Positions 31,929 to 42,900 of a DNA stretch of 64,000 nucleotides are shown in pieces. The stretch lies in NCBI GenBank assembly GCA_028641055.1, contig CM054063.1, positions 180,116,756-180,180,755 of the forward strand, written 5' to 3'. This DNA is from Alopecurus myosuroides (Eukaryota > Streptophyta > Magnoliopsida > Poales > Poaceae). The number at the start of each line of letters is the position of its first letter. Position 1 is the first letter of the stretch. A program made the translations under genes and the position numbers. The notes below the pieces were generated by a model. It did no database searches. It saw nothing but the letters and a program-made list of their open reading frames with translations, and was not told where the DNA came from.

Positions 31929-34292
31929 TTTTGGGAAGTGATCAAAGATGATCTCATGGCCATATTTACACAATTTAAACAAGGAGATTTGCTCTTGTTT
32001 AAATTATATTTTGGGGTGATAACTCTATTATCCAAGAAAGAGAATGTCGTGCAAGTAGAGCAGTATAGGCCTATTTGTCTCCTGAATGTCGGTTTTATTT
32101 TTTTTACCAAGGTGGCAACTAATATAATTTCTTCAATTGGTAGTAAGATTATTAGACCAACGCAGACGGCGTTTATGCCTGGGAGACACATCCTTGAGGG
32201 GGTGGTTATTCTCCATGAAACTATCCACAAACTTAAACGAAAGAAAATGGATGGGGTTCTATTTAAGATAGATTTTGAAAAAGCATATGATAAGGTAAAT
32301 TGGACTTTCTTGTTGCAAGTCCTTCGTATGAAAGGTTTGATCCACTCTGGTGTAAGTGGATCTTGCAATTCATACAAGGGGAAGCTTTGGGGTGAGGGTT
32401 AATGATGATATAGATCATTATTTCATACCAGAGAGATCCTCTTTCACACATTCTTTTTAATATAGTTACAGACATGCTTGTCATTCTTATTGCTAGGGCA
32501 AGGGAGGTTGAGCAGGTTGGAGGCTTGATTCCTCAGCTAGTTGAGGGAGGAGTTTCAATACTGCAATATGCGGATGACACGATCTTGTTCATGGAACATG
32601 ATTTTGCGAAAGCAGTAAATATGAAACTTATTCGTCTTTTCGAGCAATTGACGGATTTAAAAATTAATTTCCATAAGAGTGAGATTTTTTTGTTTTGGAA
32701 AAGCTTAATGAAGACTAGTACAAATACATTTTTGGTTGTGAGTGTGGTTCATTACCTTTTAAGTATCTCGGGATTCCATTTCATCATAGAAATCTCCGTA
32801 ATGCTGAATGGTATCCAGTTGAGACTCGCTTCGAAAGGAAGTTGAGTTGCTGGCAAGGCAAGTTATTATCCTATGGGGATCGTCTTGTTCTAGTCAATTC
32901 AGTGTTGACGAGTCTACCTATGTTTATGTTGTCTTTTCTTGAAATATCTATTGGAGTTAGAAAGATATTAGACTTCTATAAATCTCGTTTTTTCTCGCAA
33001 AGCAATGAGAACAAACGGAAGTATAGGTTGACTAAATGAAATATTATATGCCGGCCTAAGAGTCAGGGGGTTTGGGTATTGAAGTTCTTGAGCTAAAAAA
33101 TTAAATGCCTTCTTAGCAAATGATTGTTTAAATTGTTAAACGAAGAGGGGGTGTGGCAAGAACTTAAAAAAAAATACCTCAACTCGACTTTAGCTTCAAC
33201 CGAGTCTAACCCAACGGATTCTCCTTTTTGGGAAGGATTGATGCGGGTTAGACTTCTTAAGTAGAAGGTCTTTTAAACTTGGGAATGGAGCTGATATTAG
33301 GTTTTGGGAAGATATTTGGATAGGTGACGCACATCTTAAAAACCAATATCCATCACTTTATAACATTGTTAGAATGAAGAAAGCTTCGGTTCAAGATGTT
33401 ATGTCTAATGTTCCTCTGGTTAATTTGAGCTTTAGGAGAAACATTATAGGAGCTTTGTGGGATGCATGGTCTCATTTTTTCCTAACACTGATGAAGTTAA
33501 ATTTAACGGAAGATGGTAATTCTTTTGTTTGGAGATTAACTAATAATGGTGTGTTCACGGTTAAGTCTATGTATGAGAATTTAATGAATGACCATACTAG
33601 ATACCTACACAAATATCTTTGAAAGCTGAAGATCCCTCTTGAAATCAAAGTTCATGTGGTTCCTTAATAATAAAGTCTTGCTCACTAAAGATAATTTAGT
33701 TAGGAGAAATTGGCAAGGGTATACTATGTGTTCTTTTTGTGACTTAGAGGAGACTATTGAACATTTATTTATTTCCTTCCCTTTTGCTGAACATGTTTGG
33801 AGAGTTGTTTTTTCCACTTACAATATCACACCACCTACTAACACTGCAAATATGTTTGGCAATTGGTTGAATGGTGTTGATAAAAAGACAAAATCTAGAA
33901 TCCGAATTGGGGTTTCATCTTTGTGCTGGTCAATCTGGAACTGTCGGAATAATTTGGTCTTTAATCGATCTTGCAATACGCATGTGTTGCAAGTTATTTC
34001 TATGGCGGTTCATTGGATCAAGCATTGGGCGCTTTTGCTGCCGGTGGACCAGCGAGATCTTATGGTTACCGGATGGTCGCTCAGGAGTTTTTCACCCGGG
34101 CTTCATGGCAGCACTTTAGTCGATTACGAGATGCATAGTCTGAGTTTGCTGCTGTTATTTCGTTGGCTGATTGGAGTCTACACTTTATGTTTTATCTGAT
34201 TGTAATGAATTGATAACGCTCGGATTTGAGTAATAAAAAGCCGTGTGCATCAATCGATGCAGAATCTGGGACTTTACCCCATTTCAAAAAAA
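31929..34292 (+). mobile_element. 5'-truncated L1-type LINE with 10-bp target duplication
   Basis: A plus-strand LINE of 2364 bp. It is flanked by ACAAAGAACA at 31919-31928 and 34293-34302 (the first A is ambiguous with the poly(A)). It starts inside the RT domain at the FWEVIKDDLMA motif and ends with AATAAAAAG, the hairpin TGCATCAATCGATGCA (34246-34261), TACCCCATTTC and a run of A. Coding motifs are listed under the pseudogene entry. It belongs to the same broad family as the copies at 25200, 29045 and 31386. Confidence 0.9.
31938..34200 (+). pseudogene. LINE reverse transcriptase remnant
   Basis: RT motifs in order: [51 protein letters not shown] (32265-32306), then a frame break, LQYADDTILFMEH (32561-32600), SYGDRLVLVNSVLTSLPMFM (32868-32930), a NGVFTVKSMYENLMN segment, and the C-terminal finger CSFCDLEETIEHLF (33730-33771), ending with LCWSIWNCRNNLVFNRS. 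The open pieces 31938-32402, 32474-32845, 33374-33622 and 33639-34199 lie in several frames, so the copy is dead. The catalytic YADDT is still readable. Confidence 0.87.
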
Positions 34293-34302
34293 ACAAAGAA
34301 CA

Positions 34303-34445
34303 ACTCACTATGGATCGGTTCATCCACTCTGAAATATGAATTCAGTCCGTACTGAGTTAATATTCTCACATTAAAACACTCAACCAGTGGCGTGATACAT
34401 CTGCGATACAGTTCCAAGCACAATAGCTAGAAAGTTCGCAGACAC
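34303..34445. other. Short spacer between LINE and Mutator-like element
   Basis: About 140 bp with no open frame. It is the original flanking DNA between the LINE duplication and the Mutator-like target site. Confidence 0.4.
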
Positions 34446-34704
34446 TTAATCCAAGAGGTATATGCACTACAAGTCCCACAACTTGTCTAAGATGTGCAAA
34501 CTAGTCCCATAACTTGCAAATTGTGAAGGAGTGGTACACAAACTTGTATTATGGGAACAAATTAGTCCCGATTCGTTCCAGAGGTGACACGTGGCGTTGT
34601 AAATTTTGGAGAAAGACCCCTACACGTTACTTCTCTAGCAAAGGTAGTGTTGATGTTTTCTTCCATGTGGCGCCCACATGTCAGCGGGACGAATAATTAA
34701 AATT

Positions 34705-34770
34705 AAGCGCTGCTGGTGGGATTCGAACTCAGGATCTTGTTAGTGCTGCCTCGAGTGCATAGCCACAATG
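34705..34770 (-). promoter_or_regulatory. tRNA-like A-box/B-box module in the left inverted repeat
   Basis: On the minus strand the module reads TGGCTATGCACTCG, then 20-odd bases, then GAGTTCGAATCCCACC. The last part matches the RNA polymerase III B-box consensus GGTTCGANTCC at nearly all positions (34718-34728 on plus). The start resembles an A-box (TRGCNNA...). Box spacing is about 37 bp, which lies within the pol III range. It is not a foldable tRNA gene as far as I can see, because no matching acceptor stem is visible. Confidence 0.45.
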
Positions 34771-35394
34771 GAGCAACTGCCTGTGTGATGTAATCAGCTA
34801 CTACAAATTATTTTATGGGTCTGCCCGCGATAATATCACACCATAATATTTTATACATTATACGTATACTGAGTACATATCCCTCTATACAATGTATAAC
34901 GTAGACTATAGTATTTTTATTAACGCAGAAAACGACTATAATATTTTACATCTAATATATATACTACAGAGCTATTTTATTCATAGTACTACGCTTATTA
35001 TATCTCGAAGCAACATACATAATATAATATATTATTTTATGAATACTATGGTATAAATACAATTTACAATACTATACACCATGACTTGGAGCTATTTTAA
35101 ACATATTATTATGTAAAAAAAAATATCATACTACACTATGTACATGCACGCTATATAGTATATATTTATACGTAAAATACAAAGACAAGTTATACACACC
35201 CCGGCAGATGTATAATAATACTCCCGGTGGCAGTACATGCATGGCCGTGTCTCCAAGTCTGACTTCGATTCTTTGAATTAACGTAAAAGAAAATCTGACT
35301 TTGAATCGTTTATCGTCTATGTTGGACACGTTATACGTGTCTCAGACGAAAGTATAATTATATTAGTGCCTCATTACGCCACGAAGCACCTTAC

Positions 35395-35452
35395 TCCGTT
35401 GTGGCTATCGAAACGATGCAGCACCATGGAGCTTGTGAGTTCGAGTCCCGGC
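35395..35452 (+). promoter_or_regulatory. tRNA-like A-box/B-box module in the right inverted repeat
   Basis: The inverted counterpart of the module at 34705-34770, here on the plus strand: TGGCTATCGAAACG (35402-35415) and GAGTTCGAGTCCCGGCGG (35436-35453). Its distance from the element end (about 268 bp) equals that of the left copy (about 263 bp). Both point toward their own terminus. Confidence 0.45.
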
Positions 35453-35724
35453 GGTCGCAGATTATTTTACTTATTCCGTCCAATGCTGACATATAGGCCC
35501 CACATGAAAGGAATCAAAAAGGTCACACTTGCCAGAGAAGAAACATATGCGGGTCTTTCTGCAAAAGTCATGATGCCACTTGTCACCTTCCTAACGAATT
35601 AGGACCAGTTTGTTACCTCAATACAAGTTGTGGGACCATAGCTTCACAGTTTGCAAGTTGTGGGACTAGTTTGCACATCTAAAGCAAGTTGTGGGACTAG
35701 AAGTGTATATAGCTCTTAATCCAA

Positions 35725-36345
35725 ATATAAAGAGTCTAAAAGCGCAACAATGTGGTGAAGAAATAGAGGAAGTAACTACTGGACTTTTTCGTCTCAGATT
35801 ACGATTGCACTTTCTTCCTGCCTACCAAACCATGTTGAAGATAAAACAGATAAAAAACTAAGCGTAGCACAAGCCCCCAAAGAAACTGGACAGGGCTGCA
35901 TGGGAGGAGAAGGGGGAGGTGGTGGTGGTACTCTGACGGCCAAAGCTGAGGAGAAGAAAAGGTCTGTTGTCTTCATGCTGCAGGACCGGATCAGTTGTCT
36001 GACCAAAAAGCAAAGATGGTACTGCAGCTGCACAGAGCAGTGGAAGGCAGCCCCACCCTCGTGTGGTGCAAGTAAAACCAGTGCACTCTTGACAGGTGTC
36101 GGCCAATTTCGTCTTGTCCGGTGCATGTTCTTCGCTCCAGTCCACTCCAGTGGAGTACTCTGCCCCGTTTCTGCTGGGCCGCGTACTCTGTCTCCTTGCT
36201 GCCGCGGTGCATTTGGCCAACTGCCATGGAATCGTTTGGAGGCCCCACCGACATGTTCTTCCTTAACACGACAACTGTTTGACCCTTTCGAATGCAGCGG
36301 AAACAGCAATGCATGACAGCAGGCATGTTTGAACGGGCAAAGCAC
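35725..36345. other. Region with overlapping frames but no supported gene
   Basis: About 620 bp between the Mutator-like element and a MITE. Frames of 110-183 codons are open on both strands over the same bases (35794-36345), which is typical of composition rather than of coding. None shows a recognisable domain. It could be a decayed gene fragment. Confidence 0.4.
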
Positions 36346-36348
36346 TCA

Positions 36349-36600
36349 GGCCTCCTTTGATTTACACGGTTTTCAAAGGAAGTTAGTAGGATTTAGATCC
36401 CATGGAATTTTTTCCTTGTAGAAACTTTTCTCATAGGAAATTTCTAGTGCATCTTCGTAGAAAAATTCGCATAAGCTCAGATCTCATGAAAAATTCCTAA
36501 GGCTTGTTCCTATGCCCATAGTATTGCAATGGACATGGCAAGTCAATCCTTCACAATCCCTATTCTTTTAATTTTCCCACCCTAGGAAGCAAAGGAGGCC
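36349..36600. mobile_element. Tourist-like MITE with TCA target duplication
   Basis: A 252-bp element with termini GGCCTCCTTTGATTTACACG and AGCAAAGGAGGCC, flanked by TCA at 36346-36348 and 36601-36603. The interior resembles the element at 24456 (AATTCCTA and ATAGGAA words). The duplication TCA departs from the usual TTA/TAA of PIF/Harbinger. Confidence 0.8.
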
Positions 36601-36603
36601 TCA

Positions 36604-37535
36604 CTTGGTTCACTACCGTTGAGCATCTTGGCATCCGCCGTGTGTTCCGACTCTACCTGGCAGACTCACCCTCGAAGAAACGGTGGCACCGATAGTCCTG
36701 CCTCACATATTAGTTTAGTAGAGGGCCTCTTTGGATCAATAAATATTGGTAAAAAATAAATGGAGAATTGTGACCGAAGGAAAACATATCATATTTTCTA
36801 CCCTAGTTCTTTGTATTATAGTATTGCACCCAATAATTACATCGAAAAAAACTTGTTTCATCACAAGAAAATTTTCCTAGAAAATTTGGAGGAAACCAAC
36901 AAATTAATGAGCTCTAACCATGCAAAATTGTTCATCTTGTGTCTCTCTCTTTGCCTTCTCTCTCTAATCAAGTAACCAAATCCTAATCCAACAACGAGAC
37001 ATTCAACAATTCACACACAAAAAAGACATTTGACACAAGAGACATTATATTAGTTACAATTTTGCTAACTCTCGGTTAACCGAGAATTAGATTAGCGCTC
37101 GGATGATCTCTACATAAACAGAACAAGAGGTTGGGAGAGAGAGGAGTCGGAAATCCTCATCGGCGACATCGACGACAGCCGCGGTAGATGTGATGCAGGC
37201 CAGCAAATAACTTAACTAGGGTTGTACATGGGCGGGGACGGCGGCAGTAGGGCAAGTGGTGGCAACGGTGGGTTGCCGAAGGGAAAGAAGAAAACCAAGG
37301 GAAGAGATCATCTGAGTTCGATCCTAGAAGTGCATCTTATTCAACCAAGCCCTAGCTCAATACTATTAGTTAAAAATATGCCTTCAATAGCTTTTTTGGG
37401 TCGTTTATTAATATGTACGAGAATCGGGCAACATGACACCACCATTTCAAAATTCGAAAATAGTTCCCACAACTAAGGCTTTTCTTCTTCTTACAAAAAG
37501 GCCTGAACCAAAACACTACTCCTCTTCGTCAAGAC
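36604..37535. other. Intergenic sequence upstream of the F-box pseudogene
   Basis: About 930 bp without a gene. GAGGGCCTCTTTGGATCAAT at 36721 looks like one MITE end without its partner. A 16-bp perfect palindrome, TCTCGGTTAACCGAGA, lies at 37070-37085. The AAGGCCTGAACCAA segment at 37498-37511 is shared with 12563-12576, upstream of the intact F-box gene. Confidence 0.5.
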
Positions 37536-37539
37536 ACAC

Positions 37540-37850
37540 AAGGTGTGCATGTCCATCTCAACCCTCCTTGTCACACAATGGCCAGGAAGAACAGAGACAA
37601 AGCTAAAACCTAAACCCCACCTTACTGCACCTCGGTTTCTCCCCGCCACCCGTGACTTGAAAGACGAAGACAATGAACGATCTCGTCATCGAGGATGACC
37701 TCCACGACATTCTTGGGCTCCTCTCCGTCGTCGACCACCTACTTGTCGCCCCGGTTCCTTCCACATCGCTGATCGAGGGTCTGTCGCTGGTGGAGCCAAA
37801 GGCAACGACGACCGTCGATGACCTATGTTACGAAGTGTTTATGAAGTGGA
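37540..37850 (+). pseudogene. Decayed 5' fragment of an F-box gene related to the one at 15575
   Basis: The stretch begins in the 5' UTR (TGTCCATCTC, also at 15530-15539). It continues with an ATG at 37578 encoding MARKNRDKAKT, where the intact gene has MARKNRGKAKT, and hits a stop codon after 11 codons. Alignable segments continue: CACCTCGGTTTCTCCCC, CCTTCCACATCGCTG, then GGTGGAGCCAAAGGCAACGACGACCGTCGAT-type sequence at 37789-37818, corresponding to 15720-15752. Deletions and substitutions remove the frame, and similarity fades near the start of the F-box. It is a partial duplicate, useful as a record of the gene's 5' flank before the LINE inserted at 15514. Confidence 0.8.
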
Positions 37851-39490
37851 CAACGATGTGAGGCATCATCATGGCGCGGTTGCTTTGAGGAGGCGATGAA
37901 ATCTCCTTGCGGGAAGAATTTCTCTACTCTCCAAGAAGAAGTACAAGCTGGATCGAGGAAGGGTGAAAAGGAGCACTCTAACCTCTCCCTAAATCGGAGG
38001 CCAAGTTTTATAAAGAGAAAAGGTGATGCTAAACCTCCCTCCATGGAGCAATCGTGGCCATCCACGATCAATAAAATACATCACAATCCAAGCAGCCACG
38101 CCAGGTCGTGCATGTTCGAGAAACCTTTTGCCTGCACGAATAGAGGAGCATACTGGCCATGCCCGTCACGTCCCATCAGTTCAAATTGTGGGCAGGAATC
38201 TCATTATGATCACCACTTATAATTATGTCATCATTTCAAATTCATACATTCAAATACCAACCCGGCTCACATGGCTACACATATTTTGGATCTCTCCATC
38301 AAAACGAAACCGCCACGCATCAACGACATCCTAGGTCGTGTGAGAGGACTACTGCCATAACATAAATCACTCTAAACAAGAAATTAGATTCAAGTCATGC
38401 ACATCAATCAAAGCAAGAAGGCCTCATCCCCCACAATGGCCCATTCATGTTGTGGAGGAGCATGCTTCCTTCTCATATGTTGCTTTCCAAAATAGATCGA
38501 GAAGAATCCTATCCCCCATTACAACCTACTCATGCCGGCCAAAAAATACCATGAACTATTTCATATTTTACAATAAAACGCCTCCCACGACATGCTACTC
38601 CACCAAGTCAGAGGCACGTAATCAATGAAATCGCTCTCCCAGAAAAGAGCCTTCTTAGATCGTAAGGTAACATTGCCATAAAAAGGTTATTCTCTTACAT
38701 TACAACTAAAAATATTTCCACGGACCATGTTGAGACCTCTCTATCCAGTTCTGGACACATCGATACCTCGCCATCCAGGTCTAGGACGCCCTTAGATGTT
38801 CAACCAGGTCGGACATGCCTTGGAGAGATCATCCTTGAAGCCTGCAATGCCCTCAAGACCTGACGCCCGGAGAAGTAAGAAGCCATCAAGCCCATCAGAT
38901 AAGGTCTACCCAGGAGCAGAGATGCTTCAACAAGAACGTCAAGAAACTGACCACCTTAATAAATGCACCGATCGATGGCATGTCAGAGATAAATGGGTTT
39001 AGGACATAATCATATGGACCTCCACCAACCTTAGCCCATGACGTCTAAAAGACTCATCAACAGGTGGCCCACTTCCAGAAGATCCTCCATCGATCTAGAC
39101 CTGTTGTGTTACACCAAGGCTTAGAGAAGATTACCTCACCATAGACTACATTGAAGGAAAGTACGAGATTAGGACTTCACATATAAGGAAGAAGGAAACG
39201 CTAGGCGTAAAAGACAAGGAAATATAACAAGTGATTATCAATTGCACCAATACAATCATGTGATGAAATGCACAAAATGTTACGTTTCACGGGAAAATAA
39301 TCATGGCATGCCATAAGCTAACATGTAGTTTTGCTTACACTAAAATATGGATACATCTATAGCTATTTGGTAACTTTGATGGATTTTGACTAGTTGGTAC
39401 ATTGATCATCTTTCCTTTAAACTCTCAATCACATACAATACTTTCTCGAAATACCGGATATTGTTTCATAGGATCTCCTCAAAGTACCAT
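37851..39490. other. Unassigned repeat-like or intergenic sequence
   Basis: About 1.6 kb with no supported gene. Short frames on both strands (for example 37896-38222) lack recognisable domains. Part of 38750-39490 may be interior sequence of the Gypsy element whose gag is at 39500-39973, but nothing diagnostic is seen. Confidence 0.35.
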
Positions 39491-39973
39491 GAATCACTTC
39501 AAACCTCTAGTTCTAACCTACAAGGAACATTGCTACTTGATCTTCCACAAAGGTATGGATGCTATCTTCTAGCAACTTCATCTCCTTGAGCGTCTTCACA
39601 ACTATCGCGGATCTAGGGGCTAGGACCTCCTCCTCCCCATGGTTCAGCCCAACGGAAAGCACCAACCAGGATTCATATTTTCCTTTCTTCTGAGGTTGTT
39701 CTCCTGTCGAGTCACGAGTTTTGGAGAGCACCTCTTGTCGCACACTCGAGACATCAGCCGCGACTCAGCCCGCGTCGAGCTCTTTGCGGGCGTCCACCAC
39801 CTCTTAACTTTTTATCGATAAGAAGTAGTGATATGCTGTCAGTTCCTCCTGTGTGGCTCCTGGTGCTAATGGATGATGATTCTGCACCGCTGTTTTTGCT
39901 TTGTTCCAAGCGTCGCATGAGACATGAATTCGATGCCTTGCCGTCAAGCTCGCCTCAGTTTTGGCAGGTTCCT

Positions 39974-42900
39974 TGTCACGACCCCGGACCCAGAGATATA
40001 CATGCTGTTATGTGCTCCTAGCCATGGACTCACAAGGGCTTCAGGGTTACCAGCCCCGGCCGCAACAAACAACGGCAGGCAGACTGGATTCATCGGCACG
40101 TAGTCCGGATCCCCAGTCTACTACTCCTTGTATCCATGCTAGTCATAACCAACTATGCATATCAAAGCGTCCACGAATCGAAAGAAACTGAAGGAAACGG
40201 GACCAAAGCTATACAGAGATGCTATGTGTCCAGAAAGTGCAAGAACAATCGAGGGTTACTGGGGTTACCTCGCCCCAGGCCGATCACATCGACAGGCGGG
40301 CTCGGACATGGATCATCGGCTCCACAACCCCTCGACTGCGACAACTATGGAGGCATAGCCAAAACTGTATAACAATGAGCTCGAAACCAACAACCGATCA
40401 AAGCAGTACTCTAAACATGAAAGTTGTATTTAAACAGGTGTTACTAGAGTATAGCTTACAACGAGAGGTCACACGACCCAACATTACATCAGACAACGGA
40501 AGGCAAATTATGTTGCTAGTCAACAAGAACCAAAAAGGCCTAAGAGGCCGCAACATAAGGCGACGTCCCAACCCATAGATTCCAGGCTGCTACCTGGGAA
40601 CCCCAAACTACTCGTCGATGTCCACGTTGAATCACCACCGATGGAGTTCTTGTCCTGAACCAAAATTAAGCAAACCTGAGTACGGGAGGTACTCAACAAG
40701 ACTTAGTTAACCTATTATATATCTGCTATCTTTAGAAAGGGTTATGAAGGTTGTTTTGCGTAAAGCCAACTTTGTTTTCCAAATTGAGGAAGAATAGCAC
40801 GTCTCTTAGAATGTTTTCAAAACAGATGAGAAAGCTACTCAACTACTGAGATCAGCATCTTCTTGTAATCCACCAAGTCTTTCTCATTCCCACACTACCT
40901 CATGCTACAAGGATCACCCCTCTCGGCATCTCCGAGGAGGCACCCTTCAATCATTGTTGACAAGTTTTAGTCATTCCGTTGAAGTTATCTATGATCACAG
41001 AATCCGTTGCCAAGTCGTCTGTAACCATGGACACGGCTTCTCGAGGAGATTTATCCCTGCAGGGGGTACACTTTACCCACACGTACCATCCGACTCTTAA
41101 CGCCACATGTACGCTTGTCCATGGAGCGCGGTAGAGGGTGGCTGGCCACGACCTTTACCTTGCTCGACCCTATCCATGAGTCAACCCAAACAGGGCCACC
41201 CCGTCAACAGGGAGTTGGCCACCTCCTGACGGCACCTGTTCTGTGAGTCGGAAACAAGATCCGAGTACGTCCATCACTTGTCCCGGTCACGCCCTAAGTT
41301 TTCTCCAAATCGTTTTCTGACTCACACGCAGATGGAAAGATCAAACTACGTGACTCATGGACGTGGCCAAACAAGTTAGTTGGTCGAGCGCGGTCTCTTA
41401 GGCCCCGCGTGTGGTTGCACGCTCAGTCTTGGCTTCGAAGGCGAGAACTCGCTCCTAGGGGCATGAACAGGACAAAACGCCACAACCCATTGTGGCCTCA
41501 CATCCATGCCGTTATTTAGTCAAGTTATCAAAGATAAAGCAATTCACAACAACCTGACAAAGTAGATTCACGTATTGACCAGATTCATCAACCGGATGGC
41601 TCATATCACAACTAGGCATGGCTAAGCAAGACGCACAAGGTTTAGCGGAGCGCGCACAAACAAACCTATAGCTGCTAGGAGCAGTGGATCGGGATATCTA
41701 GGTTATGCAGCATATAGGAGAACTCTATCTACTGACATCAAATAATTTGGAACCGAATGCAAAGTACGAGATTCAAATCACTTTGAAACCATATATGAGC
41801 AGATAAGAGGTTATGCTTGCCTTGGTTATAAGAAAACCAGATAAAGATCTTCTGGAATAAGTGCTTGACTTGTCGGTTAAGATCAAGTATTCACCATTGG
41901 ATTGCTGGCCTTCTCTTCGGAGTCACGTTCTACCGAGGGGGAAACAACACCGAAAAGAGAAATAACAATCAACACATGGCATCGATGCAATGCACAACAT
42001 GTATGCATGAGCAAATTAATGCACTGAAATAAAGCCCTAAGCATGATCGTTGGGTTGCTAGGGTTCATATGTCAGTTAGGCATTTTTACTGAATTTATCC
42101 CGAAATAGACCCCGAGGGGGTTTCGGGCAATTCTGAAAGTGAGTACCATTTTAGTTGCTCAAATGGGTTTGAAAACATCATAACTAGGTTGGATTTGTCA
42201 TTTTGAGCATTTTGACATATAACTTTTAATTTTCTAATTTTTGTGAATAAAAACTTATTTTTCCATTTTTAAATGATTAAATAACATTAAACAAAGGCCA
42301 AAATTCAACTTTGTCAAACATATATGAAAATGACATATTTGGGTAGATTACATTTTTCTGATCATTTCTATATTTTTATTATATTTTTCTGAATTATATT
42401 TTGGGAGATATTGATTTTACAATTTTAAATCATTTTCTGTAATTATAAAACATTTTCTGGAAAAGAAAAACCGATTAATGCATCACGCTGACGTCAGCGC
42501 CCCGTGACGTCACAATGACATCGCGGTGACGTCAACCCGTGGGAGCTGTGGCTCTGCCATGGATCAAATCCGTCAATCTGGTGCGTAAGGTGCCAATTCA
42601 TTGGTACCACCAGCTGCAGCTCGCCGAGTGGGTCCTGTAGGTGGTGACCGTTCGCCGGAAGGCCACCGGAGTTGGCCGGAGGTGACCATACCGCGGCGGT
42701 GGGGCACAGACGACGGCGGGAACAAACTACAATGCACGGGAGGAAGATCAGAGGTGACAGGGATGCTCACGGGGACGCCACGAACGCGTTGGCGGTGTCG
42801 GTGAGGCGAAACGAGGGAAGACGGCGGCGGAATCGGGCCCGGCGAGCTCTGCCGGAGGCGGAGAAGACGCAGATGGCGGCGGAGATTACGACACTCCCGA

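Larger units (their letters stand above)
34455..35715. mobile_element. Mutator-like element with about 330-bp inverted repeats
   Basis: A 1261-bp element flanked by the 9-bp duplication TTAATCCAA (34446-34454 and 35716-35724), the diagnostic length for Mutator. The ends are inverted copies: left GAGGTATATGCACTACAAGT and right (complement) GAGCTATATACACTTCTAGT, followed by CCCACAACTTG and GATGTGCAAACTAGTCCCA in both. Similarity continues inward to about 34790 and 35385, giving arms near 330 bp, with more divergence inward. The middle 590 bp are very AT-rich and noncoding. No transposase is present, so this is a non-autonomous MULE or large MITE. Each arm holds a tRNA-like module (see separate entries). 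Confidence 0.9.

Noticed and set aside
34705..35452. A pair of true tRNA genes in the Mutator-like element
   Set aside because: Only A-box- and B-box-like words are present; no acceptor stem or anticodon arm that folds properly was found, so they are reported as tRNA-like modules.
35794..36345. 183-codon minus-strand frame overlapped by a 138-codon plus-strand frame
   Set aside because: Open on both strands over the same bases with no domain, no promoter context and biased residues. I cannot support a gene.
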